Shown: piece by piece, positions 11,341 through 22,134 of the stretch | Layout: each line of letters opens with the position of its first letter | Numbering within the stretch: position 1 is the stretch's first letter | Assembly (NCBI GenBank): GCA_916048095.2 | Contig: OU696596.1 | Coordinates: forward strand, 4,552,695-4,616,694 | Reading direction: 5' to 3' | DNA from: Sacculina carcini | Lineage: Eukaryota > Arthropoda > Thecostraca > Sacculinidae | Length of the DNA stretch: 64,000 bases | Notes under the pieces: generated by a model | Told to the model about the DNA's origin: nothing | The model's input: the letters and a program-made list of their open reading frames with translations, nothing else | The model's database searches: none | Translations under genes and position numbers: made by a program

Positions 11341-13759
11341 CCACACACAAACCCACACACAGAAACACACACACATAGCCAAACACACACAGAAAGTGAA
11401 AGGTAAAGAAAGAAGAAAGATAATTTACACCTTATAATCATCACTAGTATAGACAATGTTCTCTAGAGTATAATACGATTTCACCATGAAAAATTTCTTA
11501 GAGTGTTTTTTGAAAACAGGGATAGAAGCGATAGAACGTAGTGTTGGGGAGAGCTTATTGTAAATACGAGCTTATTGTACACACACACACACACACACAC
11601 ACATTGTTCTGTTCGGTGGGGAAGGGCCCGATGCCGACGCGAGTGGAGTAGGCCTTCACTACGCCGTAGACAGAGCCGATGGAGCGCGGCGGCAGACCCA
11701 GTCCAGTACACACACCACCCACACTACAGTTGGACGATGTGACAAACGGATACGTTCCTGCACACACACACACATACATATACACACGCATACACATAAA
11801 GACACACACACGCATACACATAAAGACACACACACGCATACACATAAAGACACACACACATACACATAAAGACACATACAAACACACACACACACATAAA
11901 TACACATAAAGACACACACATACATACACATAAAGACACACATACACATAAAGACACACACACACACATACACATAAAGACACACACACACACACATAAA
12001 GACACACACACACACACATACACATAAAGACACACACACACACACACACATACCCATAAAGACACACACACACACACACACACAATGACATACACACACA
12101 TACCCATAAAGACACACATACATTATATTACCTAACATATGTAGATATTTACACAGCTCCCTACGCCTAGTCTCTAGAGGGATTCTAATACGCTTCACAG
12201 ACATACATACATACACACGGACACACACACACACATGTACACGCGCATAGACATACACAAAACAGATGTGCATAGACACGGCTATATATCCAACAATAAT
12301 ACAAGTATGAACAAAAACACACACGTTGCCAATAAGTCATTGTGTGCTTGACTGAATCAACAATTATATATATTTTTTTTTTAATTCTAGACAATTGATG
12401 GTTGAAGCAGAAATAACAGCCGACTTACCAAAGTCGATATCGAGCATAACCGCGTTGGCACCCTCCACTAATACCCGCTTGCCATTGGCTAGCGCTTCAC
12501 TCAAGTAGTTGACAGAATCGACCACCAGAGGGCGCACCCGGTCGGCATAGGTTCGGTAGCGTCGCAGCTCGCAGTCAACATCGACACGCAGCGCTGGAAA
12601 CATGCGCTCGTGCAGCTCCACCAACGACTTGAATCTACACACACAAATACTTGTATACACGAATATAGAAAGATAAGCACTCACATACACATATATATCA
12701 TACTTGCGCCATATGTGAAGTAGGTTACTTGCAGCTAAACACACATACAACATAAGATAGATAGCCAGATGGAAAACATAGATAGATGGATATAAATGGA
12801 CAGACAAACATACAAAACATACAGACAGTCGGAAACAAAAACAGACAGGCATGCAAACACACACATGCAGACAGCAGGCAGACACAAAGACAGACAGACA
12901 AACATACAGACACACATAAAACATAAGGCAGACACATGGACAGACAGACAAACATACAAGCATACCGAGACACAGACAGACAGACACACATACAGACAGG
13001 CAGGCAGACACATGGACAGACAGACAAACATAGGACAGACAGACAGACAAACATACATACAGGCATACAGACAGGCAGACATACAGGCAGACATACAGGC
13101 ACACATACAAGCAGACAGACAAATATACATACAAACATACATACAGGCACACAGGCAGACAGACAAACAGACAAACATACAGACAGGCAGACAGACAAAC
13201 ATACATACAAACATACAGGCACACAGGCAGACAGATAAACATACAGACAGGCAGGCAAACACAAAGACAGGCAGACACATACATACACAGATAATTAAAC
13301 AGACAGACAGGCAGACAAACATACAGGCACACATACAAACATAAGGCAGACACATAGACAGACAGACAAATATACAGGCATACCGAGACACAGACAGACA
13401 GGCAGACACATGGACAGACAGACAAACATAGGACAGGCAGACAGACAAACATACATACAGGCATACAGACAGGCAGACATACAGGCACACATACAAGCAG
13501 ACAGACAAATATACATACAAACATACATACAGGCACACAGGCAGACAGACAAACAGACAAACATACAGACAGGCAGACAGACAAACATACATACAAACAT
13601 ACAGGCACACAGGCAGACAGATAAACATACAGACAGGCAGGCAAACACAAAGACAGGCAGACACATACATACACAGATAATTAAACAGACAGACAGGCAC
13701 ACAAACATACAGGCACACATACAAACATAAGGCAGACACATAGGCATACAGACAGGAAC

Positions 13760-13793
<34 letters not shown>

Positions 13794-13963
13794 CGCTCTT
13801 CGAAGCGCGAGAAATCATCGAGCAGATCGCCAACACGCAGACCATTGCGAGTGGCTTTGGACGCGTAGGTCGGTCCAATGCCTTTTTTAGTGGTGCCCAG
13901 CGATGTTTTACCACAGCCAGCCTCCGATTCACGCTGCTTCTCATGTAACCCGTCCACTTCCTG

Positions 13964-13996
<33 letters not shown>

Positions 13997-15225
13997 CGCA
14001 TACGCATTCAAGCACACGGAGACAAAATCTAACGTTTACAAACGCTCAAACACCTATGTACTTCATTAATATTAACAATAATAAGAAAAACTAAATAACC
14101 AGAAGCCCAATAATGAAAGCTGAATAAAATTGAAGCTTAATTAGAGGGTGCCGTTCTATTTTTCAATTGTTCCTCCAAAGCGCCGTTCAAATAGAGGTTA
14201 AATAAAAAGGTTAAATACCTAAGTGACAGCTGCTACACGGGAAGAAGTCGAAGCTTATGAACATACAGGTGTGTCCCTCTCCACGCTATGGCGCCACAAG
14301 AACGGAAGACATATTAGAGAGGACCACCTACCCAGAATGCATGACACAACACATGACTGATATCTGGTACCATCATTTTCTGCTGGGTGGACAGGGGTTG
14401 TGGGATTGTAGAATTCGCCCAATGAAATTCTGCTCCGCCGGGTTTCGAGCCACGGACCTCCCGCTTGTGAGGCGGGTGTGCTAACAACTGCACCACGGAG
14501 TCCACGAGGTCTCACGGAATATTGAATTTAGTTCGAAAGTCACGCACTTGATGCATGTCGAAGACGAGATGTGCTTGACTGGAGATTTTCAGGTTGTGCT
14601 GCCAGTGCGTGAGTCCCTTGGCCTCGTTCTTCTCGATCTCGTCGAACATCTGAGGCAGATGCACCACCACTCCGTTGCCTGCGCACAAGCCCAATCCAGC
14701 CCAATTTGAACGCATTGTTTTTGCTGTAATTATTACTATTATTAATGAAAATAATCAATAAAAGAGCACATTGATAATAATAAAATAATAAAAAAGCATA
14801 AAAATAAATCGATAGAAGAGAGGAAATGGGAAGAGCGTGGCTGCTATAAATTGCAAGAACGCTATAATCCACAATGCAACTGGACCTGTAGGCGCAACTG
14901 TCATTCACAACACACTGTCAGAAGTACATTAAAAGGAGAAGTGCTACTGGAACACAACTAGAAAGACAGAGTATGAGAGAAGCTGTGTGGATGATATTAC
15001 GTTCAAAAAAAATTATGTGTAGTATTTTGTGTTATATGTATGCGTTAACTTGTGTGTTGTATACATGTGTCATGTGAGTGTTCATTGTTAATCGAGTAAA
15101 TCTGGACATATGCCTAAATGGATGTGGATGTTAATACGTGCAAAGAAAAAAAAACAAGAAAAAAATGCTAACAACTATGCTATGCTATATAACGTGTTAT
15201 GTGGTTTATAGGTTGTATGAACATA

Positions 15226-15260
<35 letters not shown>

Positions 15261-15939
15261 TGTAATGTGTTGTGTGCCAGTTTAGGGTGATTATGTGCAT
15301 TGATAAGTGTGATTTAAGGTACATATGTATATGTATAGACTGGCTATTCGAGTGCCAACATAAGGCACTGTTGTGTGTTTACAGATAAAATACAAATAGC
15401 ATCAGAGAGTGCCGTTGTAAAGGCCAAACTCTCGTCTCTGATCTGATCTGAAGCTTGGAGAGATAGACACAAGTCGAGACGAGAGCGGCGAAAACGTACC
15501 GATCAGTGCTACGCAGTGCGGGTGTACAATTCCACTGGGCAGAATGTGGAAGTCGTACTCGACCGAGTTGACAACCACCGTGTGGCCAGCGTTGTTGCCT
15601 CCCTGATATCCCACACACACACAGACTAATTCATACGCGAATACACACAGATACACACACACACACACAAACATTTTCTGCATTTCTTAAGTCACTGAAC
15701 TACTCGGGGGCATTATATAGTAGAGTAACCCGGTCAGGGTAGGTTTCGCTGATATATGGGTGTTCTGAGAAGAGCCGACTCACCTGACACCGACAAACAA
15801 CATCAGCGTTGGACGCCAGAAGATCGACGATTTTCCCCTTGCCCTCGTCACCCCATTGAGAGCCCAAAACAACCGTGGCTGTGTTGCCGACAGTGTCAGC
15901 AGGGACGTTGGCCGCCGCTGACCTGCCGTTCGATTCCAT
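9233..15939 (-). CDS. ADSS: adenylosuccinate synthetase, nine exons, complete
   Basis: Catalyses GTP-dependent joining of IMP and aspartate to adenylosuccinate, the first committed step from IMP to AMP, in the cytosol. Exons in transcript order: 15939-15784, 15602-15500, 14678-14548, 13960-13794, 12634-12429, 11757-11603, 10782-10658, 10429-10179, 9285-9233. They sum to 1347 nt = 448 aa plus stop, with all phases consistent; vertebrate enzymes are about 456 aa. Landmarks: WGDEGKGK with the catalytic Asp about 31, GGNNAGHT with the catalytic His about 59, [60 protein letters not shown], and the C-terminus [16 protein letters not shown]. An upstream in-frame ATG at 16011 would add 24 residues; 15939 fits the family better. 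The introns are mostly simple repeats and an inserted SINE, and several splice sites sit on repeat tracts. Confidence 0.95.
9927..10174. repeat. 22-bp minisatellite in ADSS intron 8
   Basis: About eleven units of a 22-bp sequence (TGGCACCAATGATAGAATAT plus AA), with variants such as TGGAACCAATG. The last unit touches the splice donor of ADSS exon 8, whose exon edge is at 10179. Because 22 is not a multiple of 3 and units rarely contain stops, long meaningless open frames run through it. Confidence 0.9.
10955..10990. repeat. partial duplicate of the ADSS exon 7 acceptor boundary
   Basis: The sequence around 10957-10990 repeats that at 10764-10800, which spans the start of ADSS exon 7 at 10782, with one 3-bp difference. 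The copy keeps the acceptor (on the minus strand AGAGGCAG|GAGATTG) at 10971, and both copies contain a donor-like GTGAGT a few bases downstream. It lies 189 bp upstream of the real exon in the transcript. Confidence 0.85.
10979..11337. repeat. (CA)n microsatellites of ADSS intron 6
   Basis: Long dinucleotide runs at about 10787-10830, 10979-11056 and 11262-11337, the last about 37 CA units. A further run at 11579-11602 abuts exon 6 and forms its splice donor on the minus strand. Confidence 0.95.
11760..12117. repeat. minisatellite of CATAAAGACACACA-type units, ADSS intron 5
   Basis: About 15 irregular units built from CATACACATAAAGACACACA with expanded CA stretches, beginning right at the acceptor of ADSS exon 6 (exon edge 11757). 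It explains the long Cys/Val-rich open frames on the minus strand here. Confidence 0.9.
12725..13793. repeat. CAGA/CATA tetranucleotide satellite filling ADSS intron 4
   Basis: Over 1 kb of CAGA, CAGG, CATA and AAACATA units. It contains a direct duplication of about 0.4 kb: the block about 12921-13330 recurs at about 13340-13740, with shared landmarks such as ATAAGGCAGACACAT and AGATAATTAAACAGACAGAC. The array runs straight into the splice donor of exon 4, which is itself GTCTGTCTGT on the minus strand. Open frames of up to 436 codons here are artefacts of the repeat. Confidence 0.95.
14256..14503 (-). mobile_element. tRNA-Val-derived SINE in ADSS intron 3
   Basis: On the minus strand, 14503-14432 folds like a tRNA. 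There is an A box-like stretch (TGGTGCAGTTGTTAGCAC), an anticodon arm CCCGC-CTCACAA-GCGGG giving anticodon CAC (Val), and a B box-like GGCTCGAAACC. It continues into a non-tRNA body (ATTTCATTGGGCGAATTC and on) as SINEs do, instead of ending in a discriminator and a T-run terminator. The body's 3' end is uncertain, near 14256. Confidence 0.7.
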
Positions 15940-17827
15940 GCCTTCAGAAAAAACAGCGCTACCTGCATACGAAATAAGAATTGCCCCAGGTAATGAGAAA
16001 ACGACTAGCATACCTTATATACATGTCTCTCCCATGAGATTACGCTTACATTATTTATTTAATGTCGAAATTTAGATTTACTTAATGCAAAAATTCATGT
16101 TTCGAATCAATAACAAGTCATTTCATATGTATAAAAAAAGAGGTGACATCAAAACTAACCTCATAAAATTTCGCAGGTGTACAAATTTACCGAGGAGAAA
16201 ACACTCACTTCAGATTGAATCATAGTGTGGTTTAGCTAGAGATGTACAATTTATTACCATTGACTATTTTGATCAAAATTATGCTTTCAATTAATGACGC
16301 AAAAGACACACATATTTTAAATGAAATGATTATTTATTGTGAAATCTCTTGATGTATGTTCGGTCCAAGTAGTTTTGCACCACATATGTATTAATACCAA
16401 ATCCGTTGTGTTGTTTATTATGGGGGAATTTTGCTTGGAAAGACATTATTAATCTGGTATGTCTGAGTTTCTTTATCTCATTCATTTTAATCTACCTTAA
16501 TGTATCTCATCGGAAAGATCAAATAAATGATAAAAATGGTCCTTGATCTCTCGTCTGTCTCGTCTGACCTGGTTAATCACAATATTCTTATCAAAGATCT
16601 CTCTTCCTTAGGTGTGTCTTCTACAGCCCTTGCTCTTCTGAACTCCTACCTTTCTTATCGTTCTTCTCTGTGCATTTCAATTCCTCTCAATCTAGAACCA
16701 TTCCTTTAGCACGAGGTATCCCCCAAGGCTCTGGACCTCTCTTATTTAACTTTTATATGTCTTCGCTTTGCTCTATCCTCAAACGCTTCTCTCTATCGTT
16801 TCATATATATGCGGATGACATCCAACTTATTCATCCCCTTCCTCTTCCTTATTCTAACTTTATTTCTGATGTCCTGCCCGATATCTCCTCTTGATGTGCG
16901 TCTCGTGATCTCCTGCTTAATTATTCTAAGTCTGCATTTTCTGTCCTTCATCCTCCACGCATAGCGCCTCCTTTACTTCCTTTTCCTCTTTCTTTGTCTG
17001 TCCGTAATCTAGGTATCATTATTGACTCGTCTCTTTCATTTTCCGCTAATATCCCTGCTGTTGCGCGTTCGTGCCATCTATTTTTCGTTCGTTGTATCCT
17101 ATCCTTCCCTTTCTTGATCAGTCACCTGCCATCAAACTCATTCATCCTTTCATTTTCTCTAGAATTGACCATTGTAACTCTTTATATTTACATCTTCTTC
17201 GCTCTTCTTTAAAAATCTTCCAGTCTATAATAGATAAATCATATCGTTTTGTGCTATCTCCTACTCCTTGTCTTCACACTTCCTCATTTATATTCAAACT
17301 CCGGTGGCTTGCGATGATTCCTCGCATACACTTCAAAATCTGCTGCCTTATTTACAAAATCCTACATGACCCTCGCCAACCGATCTACCTATCCAATCTC
17401 CCCACACCTTCTAGCGTCCTCATATCTCGTCATCCTTTACCTCTTTCCTGTCCTCGTGCCTGCAATGAATCTTATTGGTCTAGCAAATCTTTTTTCTTTT
17501 ATGCTCCCCGTCTCTACAACGGCCTTGCTCTCAATCTCTTTCTTCGTTTTCTACTTCTCTTCGCAATAATCTTCTTGACATATCCTTCGATCATTCTTCG
17601 CATAACCTTACTTCCTATTTCGCGCTCTTAGCCTGTTCGTTACAATATTTGTTCAGATTTTGTTTGTTTGTATGCTTATTGTGATATGCCGATTTGTTTC
17701 CGATATTGTGTTCGTGTAAGTGCATGTGCCTATCTGTGGATGTGTGTGTGTCTGTTTTATATTGTTATATATGTGTGTGTGTGGCGTGTGTAGGTATATG
17801 TATGTATATGTGTATGTATGTTTGTGA

Positions 17828-17859
<32 letters not shown>

Positions 17860-19050
17860 GTGTATATATGTGTGTATGTATGGATGTATGTACATATGTA
17901 TGTGTGTTTATATATCTTTTGAATATGGGTATGTGTGTGTACGTAAGTGCATTTTATGTGTGTGTGTGTGTGAGTATGTATACTTGTGTTTGCCGCCTGT
18001 CTGCTTATTCTTGTTGCGGTGTTTATTTACTTTTTGCTGACTATTTGCTATTTATTTGACTTCATTCGCGTGTGTGTTGATATTTGCGCTCTACGAATAT
18101 ATGTTAATTGTTGATTGTTGATTGATTGATTGAAACAAGCTTTTTCTGTCGACAACTTTTTTGTGAGGTGTCCTTCGCCTCACGGCAGATGTTTCATCAA
18201 GTTAATTATGTGGGAAGCACTGGAAAAAATAAATGTATTATAATTGTTGAATGTATTTTAATGAATGTTCAAATTTCATCTCTTGTTTCTACATTGTTAG
18301 TTTTACTTTTTCTACATTCAAATTTGTTTTGCGTGTGTTTGTGTTTGCTATATCAAGAAATCATATGAACTTAATTACATAAAACACATGTCTTTTTGTT
18401 GAACTTTCAATTCCATATTTGCCTGTACTTCCATTCCACCATTACTCCATTCATCCAAATCGCACCAGTACTTCCATTGCATTCCATTTCCCGCATGTTA
18501 CGCACTACTGGCCTAGTGGATGTGCCTGGTTTTCCTATTCCTAGTATGGACAGCAATAGCTGTATTTCCATTGATAAATAGAAACCAGTCATTGGCCGAG
18601 GAAAGCGTTGACTTTACGTTTTTATTTGTCCTTTTATCTCGTTTTATCACATTCTCTCATGTAGGCTATCACCATCAAGATCATATTTCGTGTTGCATTT
18701 GCATCTGTGTATGTGTGTGTGGGTGAATGTTCTCACCGATTTTCAGTACACGGGACTAAGTGAAGAACTCGACTCTCCCGCCTTCCTGCGATCAAATACG
18801 TTTTTGCATCCTTGGATAGTATCTTTAAGTGTTACATTGGCTAATATATCTTTATGCGCAAAGCTATATTCTTGGATCCCATTCCATTCCTTCTTGTAAA
18901 AATGTTTTGTGATCTGGCCTGGTGGATTTTGATATTTTGATAATACATTCTCTGATGTTGAATTGTATATTTTCCACTCTTGTTTGTGTGCTTGCGTGTG
19001 TGTGTTTCGCCCCATCGGCTGCTATTGCTGGCCGGCTATCAGCCGACACG
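15940..19050. other. divergent ADSS-PAK spacer containing a LINE
   Basis: ADSS and PAK are transcribed away from each other across 3.1 kb. The promoters must lie near each end, but no clear TATA box or CpG-dense block is visible. The middle is occupied by the LINE at 16503-18135. Sequence from 18140 to 19050 is T-rich without a recognised exon. The reading frame of PAK is open back to about 18922, and a possible acceptor (ggctatcag) precedes its ATG. Confidence 0.4.
16503..18135 (+). mobile_element. 5'-truncated LINE of the CR1/L2 type, decayed
   Basis: Reverse transcriptase pieces are readable on the plus strand. A DLVNHNILIKDL segment lies near 16565 (compare DTVDHNILL). LARGIPQGS then LLFNFYMSSL follows near 16706-16760. 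The catalytic-site motif HIYADDIQL is near 16802-16830, LGIIIDSSLSFSANI near 17007-17055, and the C-terminal region SRIDHCNSLYLHLLRSS near 17160-17210, with FKLRWLAMIPRIHFKICCL further on. The reading frame is broken several times between these, and the endonuclease and N-terminal RT are missing, so it is dead. The 3'UTR is (TG)n-rich, and the element ends in GATTGTTGATTGATTGATTG near 18110-18133, the short-repeat tail usual for this LINE group. Confidence 0.85.
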
Positions 19051-20970
19051 ATGCTGGACATCGATACCGACGACGATAAGCCGCCGCCGCCGCCCGTACG
19101 AATCAACAGCGTCGGCAGGACCGATTGTCACGCGCCTGCGTCGGTGATGCTCGATCTGAAGCCACTGCCGAAGGAGCCCGGCGGCCGCGACCGCAAGAAA
19201 CACTCGCGTCACAAGTCATCGAAGAAATCGCGCTCTGCTTCGTCATCGTCATGTTCGAATAGTGCGACTGCGGCCGGTGCAGCGGCAATAGGCGGTATTT
19301 CGGCCGGCGCACACAAGCCGGCCATCTCATACCCGACGCAGTTTGAGCACACGGTGCACGTGAGCTTCGACACTAACACCGGCGAGTTCAGCGGCATGCC
19401 GAGCGCGTGGACAGTGCTGCTATCGGGCGCCAACATCTCCAAACAGGAGCAGAGTCGTGATCCGCAGGCGGTGATCGCAGCGCTCAGCTACTACAGCCTC
19501 TGCACACTGGCTGACCAGCCCAAGTATATGGCGAGCGGTGGCGGCGGCCGGCGTGGTGTAGGCAGAGAAACGTCACTGAGCAGTGTGTGCGGCTCGTCGG
19601 AGAGTTCCTCAATTGGCGGTGGCAGTGGCGGCGGCGGTGCTTGTGGCTTGTGCGAACTAAAGATCAACTACGACGATGACGAGGTAAGGGGCGATTCGGT
19701 GCCGATGACTCGTGCATCGGACACAACGGCCAGCATAACAACGACCACCAGCGGGGGAGAGGTGGATGCCGGAGAGGACGACGAGGAGGATGAGGGTCAG
19801 GAGGAGCTGGAGAGTCACTCGGAAGCTGCTACTGCCAGCACGGCCGACGTTGCCGATCAGGATTTTGACGGCCGGTTATCTTCACCACCGCCGCCACCAC
19901 CGGACACTCCACCTCCAGTAGCTGCGCGACCAGAACGCACGCTGTCGATCTACACTCGGCCGCTGGACCCGGCGGGGTCGGCGAGTACGACCGATCTGCG
20001 CGGATCGACGGTGGCGGCCGCAACGAACGGAACGCAAACGCCGGCCAACGGGCATCATCCGGTCAAGAGCAAGATGACGTACGATCAAGTGCTGGCACGA
20101 CTGCGCTCAATCGTTAGTGTAGGAGATCCGTACAAGAAGTACGATCAACTTCGAAAAATAGGTCAAGGCGCCTCCGGAGTTGTCTACACGGCTGTGGATG
20201 TGACCACCGGAGTTCAAGTTGCCGTCAAGCAGATGAATCTTCGACAACAGCCCAAGAAGGAGCTGATCATCAACGAGATTGTTGTGATGCGCGAGAATCG
20301 ACATGCCAACGTGGTCAACTATGTGGACAGTTTTCTGGTAGGTGATCAGGAGCTGTGTGTGGTGATGGAGTATTTGGCCGGCGGGTCCCTCACCGATGTT
20401 GTCACCGAAACATGCATGGACGAGGGCCAAATCGCGGCCGTTTGTCGTGAAGTGCTTCAGGCGCTCGATTTCCTTCACACAAGTCATGTGATTCATCGCG
20501 ACATCAAGTCAGACAACGTTCTACTCGGCATGGATGGGACAATCAAGTTGACCGATTTCGGTTTCTGCGCACAAATCGCCGCCGATCGTTCCAATCGCTC
20601 AACGATGGTCGGCACTCCATACTGGATGGCTCCCGAAGTGGTTACGAGGCAGCAGTACGGTGTCAAGGTGGACGTGTGGTCGTTGGGCATCATGGTGATC
20701 GAGATGCTGGACGGAGAACCGCCGTATCTCAACGAGAACCCACTACGTGCTCTCTATCTGATCGCAACCAACGGACGTCCGGAGATCAAGGATCGCAGTC
20801 GGCTCTCGGCCGAGCTACAAGACTTTCTCGACCAGTGTCTTCAGGTGGATGTGGATCTGCGTCCGTCGGCGGCGCAGCTGCTGCAGCATTCGTTTCTGAA
20901 GCGCGCGCGACCATTGCTGAGTTTGCGACCACTCATTCTTGCCGCCAAAGAGATGATCAGTCGACAATGA
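19051..20970 (+). CDS. PAK: group I p21-activated kinase (PAK1/2/3-like)
   Basis: A Ser/Thr kinase activated by Cdc42/Rac that controls the actin cytoskeleton. From ATG 19051 it is 639 aa (human PAK1 545). The N-terminus [17 protein letters not shown] matches the Nck-binding start of PAK1. The Cdc42/Rac-binding and autoinhibitory region is about residues 91-150 ([27 protein letters not shown]). A long Gly/Ser/acidic linker follows, including polyproline and [18 protein letters not shown], which lines up with the PIX-binding segment of PAK1. The kinase domain is about 364-615: [14 protein letters not shown] Lys about 393, HRDIKSDN Asp about 484, DFGF Asp about 502, [15 protein letters not shown]. 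It ends [16 protein letters not shown]. Compared with PAK1 the PIX motif has Ala where PAK1 has the first Pro of PRP, and the extra length lies in the N-terminal half. It is intronless, unlike ADSS and the IgCAM here. Confidence 0.95.
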   Translation: MLDIDTDDDKPPPPPVRINSVGRTDCHAPASVMLDLKPLPKEPGGRDRKKHSRHKSSKKSRSASSSSCSNSATAAGAAAIGGISAGAHKPAISYPTQFEHTVHVSFDTNTGEFSGMPSAWTVLLSGANISKQEQSRDPQAVIAALSYYSLCTLADQPKYMASGGGGRRGVGRETSLSSVCGSSESSSIGGGSGGGGACGLCELKINYDDDEVRGDSVPMTRASDTTASITTTTSGGEVDAGEDDEEDEGQEELESHSEAATASTADVADQDFDGRLSSPPPPPPDTPPPVAARPERTLSIYTRPLDPAGSASTTDLRGSTVAAATNGTQTPANGHHPVKSKMTYDQVLARLRSIVSVGDPYKKYDQLRKIGQGASGVVYTAVDVTTGVQVAVKQMNLRQQPKKELIINEIVVMRENRHANVVNYVDSFLVGDQELCVVMEYLAGGSLTDVVTETCMDEGQIAAVCREVLQALDFLHTSHVIHRDIKSDNVLLGMDGTIKLTDFGFCAQIAADRSNRSTMVGTPYWMAPEVVTRQQYGVKVDVWSLGIMVIEMLDGEPPYLNENPLRALYLIATNGRPEIKDRSRLSAELQDFLDQCLQVDVDLRPSAAQLLQHSFLKRARPLLSLRPLILAAKEMISRQ

Positions 20971-22134
20971 GACGGCAGAGGAAGCCGGGTTACCGTGAAT
21001 GAATACTGACTGGGACATATGCGTTTCCTTGCCTGCACAAGGTGTGAACGAATAGGCTGGTGATGACGTGATGACACTTGCTGAAATCCGGAATGCTGGC
21101 GTGATATTTCGGTTGTTTTTGTTCATATTTGATCCTAACGATAGCGCGTTATGTAAGTGTGTACGATTTTACAACCCTCCCAGTCAAAGTTATCGCCCTT
21201 TGCATTGGGAGTGGTATAGCTTTAACTCATTCAGGTAACAAAAACCTTACTTTCTTTCGATCATTCTAGTCAGAGGACGTTGTGTAAATATTTGCTCTAG
21301 TATTGTTCTGTGCGGGTTTTCGTAATTAATGTATGTGGCTAGTCCAATTGCATTTGCTTCGCTAATAATGATTGTAGCACATGTTTTTGTCTGATTCGCG
21401 AATTTGTATTGATTATATTGTGCAGTGCATTGTAAACTGCTTGTTCATTGTATGCGTTGCATTTTGCTTGTTCGTTTAACTGTGATTTCTCTCCATACTC
21501 GTACCGATCCTAGTCATTGCATTCGTCTTGTACCATGAAACAAAATATAGCTGCCATGTGTTTTTATTGGTGGTGTGTTTTGTGTTTACTTTTTGTTCGA
21601 GTATTTCAAACGACCACCTCTCACGCCGTAAAACTATGTGAAATATGCCTGCTTTGATTTCGGGTTCTGATCGTGCTTTTCTCGTTTTGACTCGATTTCT
21701 CATTAGCATAATCTAGAGTCATTGATAAAGGAAGAAAATTTGAATTTTGCATGATATTTTCCTTTATACTTAGCATGCATTCCATGGCATATGATGTCGT
21801 CTCAAATGCTTTTATGCTTTCAATGCTTGCTTTGTGAATCAATGCTTTTTGTGGACTCATTGCATTGCTTCTGAGTCGTCCTTACAAAAGTGATCTAATT
21901 GTATTATTTGCACTCGCATTTTCCTGTAAGCTGGTCTGTGACGAAACATCGAGACATGTCTGGCAGTTCAGCAACATTTCACACTTGTGAAGCTTTTGTT
22001 CATGTGAATTCCCGTGTTTTCACATTATCACTTCTGCTTTTTGTTGGTTTTTGTAGATCGACTTTTGTAGAGGTCGTTTCGCTCTTTTTTCGCTGTTTAT
22101 CCATTGTGTCTACTCTATGACGTCATTCGACAAT
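20971..22134. other. spacer between PAK and GEMIN6
   Basis: T/G-rich on the plus strand, with no exon recognised. It presumably carries the PAK 3'UTR and the GEMIN6 promoter. I found no AATAAA close to the PAK stop. Confidence 0.3.

Larger units (their letters stand above)
10871..12182. repeat. three copies of a GCGCCCTACACCTAG repeat in ADSS introns 5 and 6
   Basis: Copies lie at 10871-10913, 11214-11262 and 12140-12182. They share a core like TATTTATACAGCGCCCTACACC followed by TAG and AGG. The middle copy forms a perfect 9-bp hairpin (AGCGCCCTA at 11230 and TAGGGCGCT at 11254), and a (CA)n tract begins directly after it. On the minus strand it reads GGGCGCTATATAAATA, which resembles tails seen on retroelements of many invertebrates and fish. 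That link is from memory and unverified. Confidence 0.6.

Noticed and set aside
11555-12324. Cys/Val-rich frames of up to 221 codons
   Set aside because: A reading of the CATAAAGACACACA minisatellite; only the ADSS exon 6 part (11757-11603) is real.
12364-13739. Open frames of 187-436 codons rich in Cys, Leu, Val and Ser on the minus strand, and Asp/Arg/Gln/Thr-rich ones on the plus strand
   Set aside because: They are translations of the tetranucleotide satellite in ADSS intron 4; real ADSS exons cap both ends.
14432-14503. A functional tRNA-Val gene
   Set aside because: The sequence runs on into a SINE body and no T-run terminator follows the tRNA part.
19684-19918. An intron in PAK starting at GAG|GTAAGG
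   Set aside because: Removing it to the nearest acceptor breaks the frame, while reading through preserves a PIX-like segment matching PAK1.
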